Source of the DNA: Planctomycetota bacterium
GTDB taxonomy: Bacteria > Planctomycetota > Phycisphaerae > Sedimentisphaerales > Anaerohalosphaeraceae
Assembly: GCA_019456245.1 (NCBI GenBank)
Contig: VRUF01000167.1
Coordinates: 1 to 6,529 of the forward strand
Direction of reading: 5' to 3'
Length of the DNA stretch: 6,529 bases
The notes under the pieces are model-generated. The model worked only from the letters and a program-made list of their open reading frames with translations, had not been told where the DNA came from and did not search any database. The position numbers were made by a program, and so were the translations under genes. The first letter of the stretch is position 1; each line of letters opens with the position of its first letter. This document shows positions 1 to 4,562 of this stretch, piece by piece.

Positions 1-14
1 TGCTCTTCCGATCT
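1..14. other. residual Illumina TruSeq adapter
   Basis: The first 14 bases, read on the minus strand, are AGATCGGAAGAGCA, identical to the start of the TruSeq Read 1 adapter. They sit exactly where nadE coding agreement stops: the conserved DELV is followed by a codon that begins TT and then runs into adapter, where the family usually has Phe-Asp-Gly. These bases are an untrimmed library artefact, and biological sequence starts at base 15. Confidence 0.93.
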
Positions 15-655
15 AATACAAGCTCATCCTGACCGCCGACAAGGTTGCAATAACCCACCGGACAACCGAAATGCTTCGCACATCCGCCAAGTATCTTGCG
101 ACGTTGTTTCATTTTGCCAAGATGAAACGGAGAGGCGGAGATATTCATGATGATGTCTTTGCTGGAGATACCGGCAAGGAAATTGTCGAACCATTCAAGG
201 TCCCAGATATCCTCGCAAATGCTCAATACGATATTCAGTCCGCCGATCTCGACAACAAGGGGCCTTGTTCCCGTATCGAAATATCGCTTCTCATCGAATA
301 CGCCGTAATTCGGCAAAACACCCTTACGGTAGATATCGATGATAGCTCCATCCTGCAAAACTGCAAGCGAGTTAAAACACCTCCCGTCGGACATTTCCGC
401 AAAACCAACGATCGCGATAATTCCGGATACTTCACTCGCCAACGCATCGACAGCAGCCCGGGTATCGTCAAGGAAGTGCTTCTTGTGGAGAAGGTCTTCG
501 GGAGGATATCCGCAAACACACATTTCGGGAAATATAACAACGTCAACCCCGCCATTCTTTGCATCTTGCAAGAGCTTGCGTATTGCCTCGACATTGGCCG
601 AAATATCTCCGACCGATGCGTTAAATTGTCCCAGCGCGATCCGCACCGACATCAT
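1..655 (-). CDS. nadE: NAD+ synthetase, glutamine-hydrolysing, N-terminal glutaminase part (partial)
   Basis: NadE makes NAD+ from deamido-NAD+, ATP and ammonia; its N-terminal nitrilase-fold domain releases the ammonia from glutamine. The fragment holds 213 genuine codons and runs off the left edge, where the last codons are adapter. It begins MMSVRIALGQFN, and the triad is visible: Glu44 in FPEM, Lys111 in YRKGVLPNYGVFDEKRYF, and Cys147 in SICEDIW. LPNYGVFDEKRYF and YCNLVGGQDELV are hallmarks of bacterial glutamine-dependent NadE rather than other nitrilases. The C-terminal synthetase domain lies outside the window. AAGGA lies 3 nt before the ATG at 655 and 6 nt before the ATG at 652, so Met2 may be the true start. 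It follows ybdG on the same strand after 116 bp and has its own candidate promoter, so co-transcription is possible but not needed. Confidence 0.94.
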   Translation of the reverse strand, partial: MMSVRIALGQFNASVGDISANVEAIRKLLQDAKNGGVDVVIFPEMCVCGYPPEDLLHKKHFLDDTRAAVDALASEVSGIIAIVGFAEMSDGRCFNSLAVLQDGAIIDIYRKGVLPNYGVFDEKRYFDTGTRPLVVEIGGLNIVLSICEDIWDLEWFDNFLAGISSKDIIMNISASPFHLGKMKQRRKILGGCAKHFGCPVGYCNLVGGQDELVLDRKS

Positions 656-697
656 CTATCCTTTTATGTCATCAGGTATGCTAGAGATTTCCGCAAC

Positions 698-725
698 AGT
701 CTAAGCCCAACGCCAGATTTGTCAA
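698..725 (-). promoter_or_regulatory. candidate sigma-70 promoter of nadE
   Basis: On the minus strand a perfect -35 TTGACA (725-720) is followed after 16 bp by TAGACT (703-698), which matches four of six -10 positions. It lies in the ybdG-nadE gap and would give a leader of about 35 nt. Only the sequence match supports it. Confidence 0.42.
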
Positions 726-771
726 CCCCAAAACCGCCAAAATGCCCTAAGATGCAAATATAACGCTTTTT

Positions 772-1980
772 CTACTTAACGTTATGCACAAAAAAGTCGG
801 AGTTAAAGTCAGCCCCTGCAGGTTCCTGGTAGACTCTCAGCTCAAATTGCGGTATCACCGCCAGAATATGGTCGAAAATGTCCGCCTGGATCGCCTCGTA
901 GTTCGCCCAGACCTTATCCTTGCAGAAAACGTAGATCTCTATCGGCAGTCCCTTCGGGGTCGGCTTGAGGTGCCGTATCAGAAAAGTCATATCCTGGTTG
1001 ACCATCGGGTGATTGCGAAGGTACCCAGCCGCATACGCCCTGAACGTCCCGACATTAGTGAGCCTGCGCCCATTGACAAGATCGGAACCGTCAACCCCTT
1101 TACTCGCATTCTCTTCGCCAATCTCCTTTTCCTTCGCCTCTATATACTCGCGGATATGCTCAAACCCCTTAAATTTCGCCAGCATCTCATCAGTGCAGAA
1201 CTTTATACTGTTCATGTCGATATGGATCGAACGCTTTATACGCCTGCCGCCGGACTGACTCATCCCCTTCCAGTTCTTAAACGATTCGGTGATCAACCCA
1301 TACGCAGGTATCGTGCTTATCGTCTTGTCCCAGTTCTGAACCTTAACCGTCGTAAGAGTAATATCGATAACATCGCCGTCGGCACCGTATTTCGGCATTT
1401 CGATCCAGTCGCCGACATGGACCATCTTATTGGCCGATAGCTGGATGCCTGCAACAAAACCCAGTATCGAATCCTTAAAGACCAGCAGCAGAACCGCTGT
1501 CATAGCACCCATCCCTGCGATAAACTTCGACGGATTCTTGTCAAGCACGATCGAAAAAACCATTATCCCTGCCAAGAAATACAGGACCACCTTAACTGCC
1601 TGAACAATACTGCGGATCGACATGCGTTTGGCAAACTCGAAGTGGTTGTATATCTCGGCAATAGAATTGAATATCGCATCGACCACAAAAACACCGATCA
1701 GAATCATGTAGACATACGAAGCTTTGTGCATCAGCATAAAACCAAGCGATTTGATGTCTTCGAAAACAAAAGATGCCCCGGCATAGATAACCATTGCAGG
1801 CGCAAGATGACACAGACGCGTAAACACGTGATGCTTGACAAAAACGTCATCCCACTGCGTCTTGCTTTTCTTGATAAGAACCTTAACTGCCTTAAGAACG
1901 ATCTTTTTAGCAACAAAATCCAGCACCCACGCCAAAACTAAAACGATCACCAAACGAGTAACTAAGTATAAAAAATCCAT
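772..1980 (-). CDS. ybdG: YbdG-type mechanosensitive ion channel (MscS superfamily)
   Basis: This is an inner-membrane channel of the MscS superfamily that opens under membrane tension to release solutes during hypo-osmotic shock. The 402 residues are close to E. coli YbdG in length. Hydrophobic segments lie near residues 2-24, 57-74, 88-107 and 127-146. The pore-lining helix is near 152-181, with GMGAMTAVLLLVFKD leading into GFVAGIQLSANKM. The beta-domain then carries GDWIEMPKYGADGDVIDI and TTVKVQNWDKTISTIP, followed by FKNWKGMSQSGGRRIKRS and the C-terminal LPIEIYVFCKDKVWANYE and IQADIFDHI. All are typical of the YbdG branch, not short MscS. The frame opens at a TTG at 1995, but GAAAGG lies 7 nt before the ATG at 1980, so 1980 is the likely start. 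It is transcribed towards nadE, and no clear terminator separates them. Confidence 0.93.
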   Translation of the reverse strand: MDFLYLVTRLVIVLVLAWVLDFVAKKIVLKAVKVLIKKSKTQWDDVFVKHHVFTRLCHLAPAMVIYAGASFVFEDIKSLGFMLMHKASYVYMILIGVFVVDAIFNSIAEIYNHFEFAKRMSIRSIVQAVKVVLYFLAGIMVFSIVLDKNPSKFIAGMGAMTAVLLLVFKDSILGFVAGIQLSANKMVHVGDWIEMPKYGADGDVIDITLTTVKVQNWDKTISTIPAYGLITESFKNWKGMSQSGGRRIKRSIHIDMNSIKFCTDEMLAKFKGFEHIREYIEAKEKEIGEENASKGVDGSDLVNGRRLTNVGTFRAYAAGYLRNHPMVNQDMTFLIRHLKPTPKGLPIEIYVFCKDKVWANYEAIQADIFDHILAVIPQFELRVYQEPAGADFNSDFFVHNVK

Positions 1981-2022
1981 ATAAACGCCTTTCAAAACAA
2001 CTATTTCATAAAATATGCTACT

Positions 2023-2051
2023 CTTGTATCACCAAACAGCTCAATAGTCAA
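2023..2051 (-). promoter_or_regulatory. candidate sigma-70 promoter of ybdG
   Basis: The minus strand shows TTGACT (2051-2046), a 17-bp spacer and TACAAG (2028-2023), a four-of-six -10. Predicted initiation lies about 35 nt before the ybdG ATG. It is back-to-back with the orphan plus-strand promoter at 2075-2102, and its -35 touches the edge of the duplicated block. Confidence 0.45.
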
Positions 2052-2149
2052 GTATCCATAAATTGATTAACAATTTGACAAACCCACCCCTTAGGGTATA
2101 TCTTGTTTCCCAGCGATATGATGACCGGAGCCATAACATGAATGACAAA
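2049..2149 (+). repeat. orphan copy of the phosphatidyltransferase promoter-leader (copy 1)
   Basis: This stretch aligns without gaps to 3570-3670 (constant offset 1521) with 10 mismatches in 101 bases. It keeps the TTGACA -35, the TATATC -10, the leader and the first four codons ATG-AAT-GAC-AAA (Met-Asn-Asp-Lys). Similarity then stops abruptly at 2149. The reading frame continues as an unrelated 16-residue ORF (2138-2188) ending in the PEP-CTERM gene's 3' end on the other strand. The ribosome site is GGAGC here against GGAGG in copy 2. It reads as a fragment left by duplication followed by gene loss or replacement, or as a copied promoter. Confidence 0.9.
2075..2102 (+). promoter_or_regulatory. 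orphan promoter in copy 1, antisense to the PEP-CTERM gene
   Basis: A perfect TTGACA (2075-2080), a 16-bp spacer and TATATC (2097-2102) are conserved with the promoter of the 3659 gene. No plus-strand gene follows, so any transcript would run antisense through the PEP-CTERM gene. An imperfectly conserved inverted repeat, AAATTG-N5-CAATTT (2060-2076), overlaps the -35 and may be an operator. Confidence 0.5.
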
Positions 2150-2170
2150 AGAGAAAGACGGCAGGCAACC

Positions 2171-3001
2171 TCAGCTTCGCCTCAATGACCTTCGTTTGGA
2201 ACGCAACATAAGCAAACCGGTACCAAGCAAAACGAAACTTACAGGTTCTGGAACTGGATCAGGTATTGGATCAAGTATTGGCTCGGGATTGTAACTGGGA
2301 CTGGAACCGGAACCGGAACCGGAACCGGAACCTACTGACCCGCCACCTGACGAATAAGAAATCCCTTGTACCAGTCCACCACCACCTCCACCACCACCAC
2401 CACCTGAACTGGATGACAAATTAATATCACGCACAAAAACAGCTATCACCGTCTTCGATGAATCGGCCATAACGCTCGTATACTCGTCAGTTGCATCTGC
2501 AACGTCACCAAGCCAATGAAGAAAACGATAACCGGTTGCTGGCAATGCATGAAGCAGAACCCTCTCACCGCGGAACGTATCCCGAACACCAATACCTGGA
2601 CTAACACTTCCTCCATCCGATGGATACTTCTCGATCAGAAGCACATAGCCGTTGCCCCTGATGATAAAATTCTCTGCGGCCACACTCGCCATGCGACTTA
2701 CAATGAATCCATCGGTCGAAAAATTGGAGACCGCATCGTTGAATGTATGGTGCCCATAAACATAGGGATCAGACGACATCACAGCAAGAGTATAGATGTA
2801 ATCTACCGGAGCGTAAACCTCATTTTTAACAGGCTCGAAACGGTTGTACGTTTCCACGTCAATTATCGCGGAAGAATTAGAAAGAAGCATATCATTTTCA
2901 ATTGAAACTTCAAGATCCAAAAGCGCAAACACATTGAGAGCAAAAAATATTAAAATTGTGAAAAATACAACCGGAACAAATTTACTTAAACCCATTTTCA
3001 C
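2171..3001 (-). CDS. PEP-CTERM protein with a divergent InlB B-repeat-like domain
   Basis: This is a predicted exported protein of 276 residues; its biological role is not recognisable. A signal peptide occupies about residues 1-26, with lysines followed by a long hydrophobic stretch ending NVFA. Residues 27-120 match no family I know. Residues 124-190 fit the divergent InlB B-repeat pattern (GGSVSPGIG, RGERVLLHALPATGYRFLHWLGDV, then KTVIAVF). A linker follows: ten glycines (200-209), Gly-Ser repeats (224-233), and a Pro/Asp/Glu stretch. The end is a canonical PEP-CTERM tail: PEP (251-253), a short hydrophobic helix and an Arg-rich end (RSKRRSLRRS). In known systems exosortase cleaves and sorts such proteins; no exosortase is present here. 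GTG at 3001 has GGGAG 6 nt upstream; the ATG at 2995 is the alternative. No convincing terminator follows. Confidence 0.88.
   Translation of the reverse strand: MKMGLSKFVPVVFFTILIFFALNVFALLDLEVSIENDMLLSNSSAIIDVETYNRFEPVKNEVYAPVDYIYTLAVMSSDPYVYGHHTFNDAVSNFSTDGFIVSRMASVAAENFIIRGNGYVLLIEKYPSDGGSVSPGIGVRDTFRGERVLLHALPATGYRFLHWLGDVADATDEYTSVMADSSKTVIAVFVRDINLSSSSGGGGGGGGGGLVQGISYSSGGGSVGSGSGSGSGSSPSYNPEPILDPIPDPVPEPVSFVLLGTGLLMLRSKRRSLRRS
2303..2332 (-). repeat. five perfect GGAACC hexanucleotide units (Gly-Ser linker)
   Basis: Five uninterrupted GGAACC units on the plus strand encode the Gly-Ser repeat of the PEP-CTERM protein linker on the minus strand. Because the unit is six bases, gain or loss of units would change linker length without breaking the frame. 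Confidence 0.85.
2375..2404 (-). repeat. poly-glycine codon run (10 Gly)
   Basis: Ten consecutive glycine codons (GGT with two GGA) form the flexible spacer between the InlB-like domain and the Gly-Ser linker. Triplet slippage here would stay in frame. Confidence 0.8.
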
Positions 3002-3048
3002 CGCTCACTCCCTTCCATCACCACTCACTCTCTTCCATCACCGCTGAC
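2998..3048 (-). repeat. 20-bp tandem repeat, about 2.5 units, at the PEP-CTERM start
   Basis: Units at 2998-3017 and 3018-3037 differ at two positions, and a partial third unit begins at 3038. On the minus strand each full unit contains a GGAAGGGAG- or GGAAGAGAG-type purine run resembling a ribosome binding site, so the repeat duplicates the translation-initiation signal. The innermost copy serves the GTG at 3001. Confidence 0.85.
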
Positions 3049-3057
3049 AAATGCCAG

Positions 3058-3107
3058 CACCCCAAAATAACCACACCCCAAAATAACTACACCCCAAAAA
3101 ACAGCTA
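3058..3107. repeat. 16-bp tandem repeat, three units, in the PEP-CTERM leader
   Basis: Units at 3058-3073 and 3074-3089 (CACCCCAAAATAAC plus CA or TA) differ at one base. A third, diverged unit covers 3090-3107. They lie in the predicted untranslated leader of the PEP-CTERM gene, next to the 20-bp repeat set but unrelated to it in sequence. Confidence 0.83.
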
Positions 3108-3145
3108 CCCCCTTACAACAAAGCTTCTCTGCCTCCTACACCACT

Positions 3146-3174
3146 ATATTACCTATTTTCCGGAAAAATGTCAA
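3146..3174 (-). promoter_or_regulatory. candidate promoter of the PEP-CTERM gene with palindromic operator
   Basis: On the minus strand TTGACA (3174-3169), a 17-bp spacer and TAATAT (3151-3146) form a good sigma-70 promoter. The spacer holds a perfect 12-bp palindrome, TTTTCCGGAAAA (3156-3167), ideally placed for a dimeric repressor. A second inverted repeat, AAAGC-CAT-GCTTT (3190-3202), lies about 16 bp upstream of the -35. The predicted leader is about 140 nt and includes both tandem repeat sets. I saw no sigma-54 -24/-12 pair, although some PEP-CTERM genes use one. Confidence 0.55.
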
Positions 3175-3267
3175 CACTTTTAATGATGCAAAGCCATGCT
3201 TTTGGGTACCTCCGGAAGCAATGCTAAACGTACGATAATAACACCGTTATCTGCCAAATTTTCAAGC

Positions 3268-3290
3268 AAAAAGCAGGCTTTATCTGCCTG
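3268..3290 (-). terminator. weak terminator-like hairpin
   Basis: On the minus strand a 5-bp stem (CAGGC/GCCTG, loop 7) is followed by one C and five Ts. No clear minus-strand gene lies upstream of it, so its role is unclear and it may be chance. Confidence 0.3.
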
Positions 3291-3314
3291 TTTACGGCCC
3301 AAAATCGGAATCGG

Positions 3315-3334
3315 CCACAATTTCTGTGGTTTTT
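3315..3334 (+). terminator. terminator-like hairpin
   Basis: CCACA-ATTTC-TGTGG is followed directly by TTTTTATT on the plus strand. There is no plus-strand gene to its left, but it could end the transcript predicted from the orphan promoter at 2075-2102. Confidence 0.4.
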
Positions 3335-3569
3335 ATTACATTTTTTCCAACCGAAACATGTAGAATATCCCCGCAAAAAACGGCTTTCCACGACTTCTGA
3401 TAAAAATCTCTTGAATAACTGTCCCATTTTAATTGAAACGGTACACCCGGTGATCACCCGAATCCATCATCCGGTAACCGACAACTCCATCGCATAAATA
3501 CGTCTGTTTTCCAACGCCAGGCCAAATAGTCAATAGGGCGTGTTGCCCAATAGAAAATAGCAAATTAAT

Positions 3570-3670
3570 CAGGCATCCGTAAATTGATTTACAAATTGAC
3601 AAACCCACCCCTTACGGTATATCCTGTTTACCAGCGATATGATAACCGGAGGCATAACATGAATGACAAA
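3570..3670 (+). repeat. promoter-leader repeat, functional copy (copy 2)
   Basis: This is the partner of 2049-2149, ungapped with 10 of 101 bases differing, ending after the fourth codon of the 3659 gene. Both copies keep an eight-codon overlapping frame (ATG at 3639, TGA at 3660-3662) whose stop overlaps the gene's ATG as ATGA. It has no ribosome site of its own. Confidence 0.9.
3596..3623 (+). promoter_or_regulatory. promoter of the CDP-alcohol phosphatidyltransferase gene
   Basis: A perfect TTGACA (3596-3601), a 16-bp spacer and TATATC (3618-3623) are both retained in copy 1, while flanking bases have drifted. Predicted initiation lies about 30 nt before the ATG at 3659. The spacer holds CCCTTACGG beside the -10, a variant of the CCCTTAGGG and CCCTTAAGGG motifs found in copy 1 and before the S41 gene. 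Confidence 0.58.
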
Positions 3671-4348
3671 CAGTTCACAGGCGACAAAAAACTTCCCATG
3701 AAATCTCTCTTTGCCAATGCGGAAAGGCGATTTATTGACGCTCTGGCTCCCAAGTTCCCCGCATGGATCGAAGGGTATCATTTAACATTGCTAACAATAC
3801 CATTATCTGCCGGTCTCGTCGCCTTCGGATACCTCGCCTCCAGATACAGCCTTCACTGGCTCTGGTTGTCCTCTTTGATGCTTTTCCTCCAGTGGTTCAC
3901 AGACTCATTCGACGGAGCACTGGGCAGACTTCGAGACACAGGCATACCAAAGTGGGGATTCTACATGGACCACTTCCTCGACTACATATTCATGAGCTGC
4001 GTATTCATCGGATGGTCCTTTCTATTCGAAGGCAGCAACAACCTCATCGCATGGACCATGGTAATGGTAATGGGGTCGCTTATGGTAAACTCGTTCCTGT
4101 CATTCGGAGCAACCGGTGAATTCAAGATAACATACCTGCGAACCGGCCCTACGGAACTTCGCATTGCCTTCATTATCGTAAACTGCCTGCTAATAAAATT
4201 CGACACCGCCTTCGTAGAAAGAAATCTACTATATATATGCATAGCATTTTGTGTATCAGTTGCGTTTATAATATACCGAACCCAGCGGTACATCTGGTCA
4301 GTAGACATGGCCGACAAAAAAGCAAACCCTCCACGCACTAAAAACTAA
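3659..4348 (+). CDS. CDP-alcohol phosphatidyltransferase family membrane protein
   Basis: Enzymes of this family move a phospho-lipid group from a CDP-alcohol to a second alcohol in phospholipid synthesis, in the inner membrane. The signature D-x2-D-G-x2-G-R ... G-x3-D-x3-D is complete: Asp82, Asp85, Gly86, Arg90, Gly100, Asp104, Asp108; only the usual Ala before Arg is Gly. About six hydrophobic segments lie near 41-60, 66-80, 108-124, 130-149, 167-180 and 188-206. RTGPTELRI (161-169) is a further family-like segment. The 229 residues fit the family. The frame opens at a TTG at 3584, inside the promoter, so I use the ATG at 3659, with GGAGG 6 nt upstream. The acceptor alcohol cannot be told from sequence, so I give no symbol. 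The gene stands alone on its strand, divergent from the PEP-CTERM gene. Confidence 0.9.
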   Translation: MNDKQFTGDKKLPMKSLFANAERRFIDALAPKFPAWIEGYHLTLLTIPLSAGLVAFGYLASRYSLHWLWLSSLMLFLQWFTDSFDGALGRLRDTGIPKWGFYMDHFLDYIFMSCVFIGWSFLFEGSNNLIAWTMVMVMGSLMVNSFLSFGATGEFKITYLRTGPTELRIAFIIVNCLLIKFDTAFVERNLLYICIAFCVSVAFIIYRTQRYIWSVDMADKKANPPRTKN

Positions 4349-4353
4349 AAACT

Positions 4354-4366
4354 GTCGCAAAGCGAC
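4354..4366 (+). other. short hairpin after the phosphatidyltransferase gene
   Basis: GTCGC-AAA-GCGAC forms a 5-bp GC-rich stem with a 3-nt loop 6 nt after the stop codon. No T-run follows, so it is not a standard intrinsic terminator; it could stabilise the mRNA 3' end. Confidence 0.35.
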
Positions 4367-4384
4367 CAAGCCCGTATTAAATCT

Positions 4385-4413
4385 TTGACAGGTGAGGGGC
4401 AGTTCAGTAAGAT
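4385..4413 (+). promoter_or_regulatory. candidate promoter upstream of the small ORF and S41 gene
   Basis: A perfect TTGACA (4385-4390), a 17-bp spacer and TAAGAT (4408-4413, four of six) give predicted initiation near 4420. That is just before the ribosome site of the 4437 small ORF, with a leader of about 140 nt for the S41 gene. Confidence 0.5.
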
Positions 4414-4436
4414 AGTGATGTCATACGGAGAAGGGT

Positions 4437-4505
4437 ATGCCTTTTAAGCGTTTATACCGATTACAATTGAAAATTCACGTTTTGTTCGCGCTAGATTGTT
4501 GTTAA
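4437..4505 (+). CDS. possible 22-residue small protein or leader peptide
   Basis: An ATG preceded by GGAG with a 6-nt gap, itself about 20 nt after a predicted transcription start, opens a 22-codon frame. The peptide begins MPFKRLYRL, is strongly basic, then hydrophobic, and ends FALDCC. The promoter, ribosome site and start are better placed than chance usually gives, but the length allows no homology judgement. It ends 57 bp before the S41 gene, and its stop lies in a palindrome TTGTTAACAA (4499-4508). It could be a small membrane-active protein, a regulatory upstream ORF or a non-functional frame. Confidence 0.35.
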   Translation: MPFKRLYRLQLKIHVLFALDCC

Positions 4506-4538
4506 CAAATAGTTACCATTTTACTCGCGGGCATTTAC

Positions 4539-4552
4539 TACCCTTAAGGGTA
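4539..4552 (+). promoter_or_regulatory. perfect 14-bp palindrome before the S41 gene
   Basis: TACCCTTAAGGGTA is fully self-complementary and overlaps a possible -10 (TATAAA, 4551-4556) with no matching -35. In RNA it would form a 5-bp stem with a UUAA loop holding the AAGGG ribosome-like bases 12 nt before the ATG. The same core abuts the -10 of both promoter copies (CCCTTAGGGTATAT at 2088-2101). Confidence 0.42.
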
Positions 4553-4562
4553 TAAATGGAAA

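Larger units (their letters stand above)
3175..3569. other. long divergent intergenic region, no supported gene
   Basis: About 395 bases separate the PEP-CTERM promoter from the phosphatidyltransferase promoter block. The only long frame (3457-3224, minus) starts at a GTG without a ribosome site and resembles no family. The region holds two small terminator-like hairpins facing each other, a 10-bp palindrome GGTGATCACC (3449-3458), and AATAGTCAA (3525-3533), which also occurs upstream of copy 1 (2043-2051). I see nothing coding. Confidence 0.6.

Noticed and set aside
71..763. 230-residue plus-strand frame
   Set aside because: It is the antisense shadow of nadE, whose minus-strand translation has clear NadE motifs and a catalytic triad.
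784..1440. 218-residue plus-strand frame
   Set aside because: It lies opposite ybdG, whose translation matches YbdG in length and motifs.
2138..2188. 16-residue frame MNDKRERR... after copy 1
   Set aside because: Only the first four codons are shared with the real gene, the ribosome site is weakened, and the rest is the reverse of the PEP-CTERM 3' end. It is a duplication remnant and not a gene.
3058..3107. CRISPR-like array
   Set aside because: Units are 16 bp, directly adjacent with no spacers, and only three occur; it is a plain tandem repeat.
3224..3457. 77-residue minus-strand frame in the long intergenic region
   Set aside because: It has a GTG start without a ribosome site, atypical composition, a hairpin inside it and no recognisable family.
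3584..3658. 25-residue N-terminal extension of the phosphatidyltransferase from a TTG
   Set aside because: It overlaps the -35, -10 and leader; the ATG at 3659 has a well-spaced GGAGG.
2049..3670. composite transposon or insertion sequence bounded by the 101-bp repeats
   Set aside because: There is no transposase, no terminal inverted repeats and no target-site duplication; the repeats are promoter-leader sequences in direct orientation.
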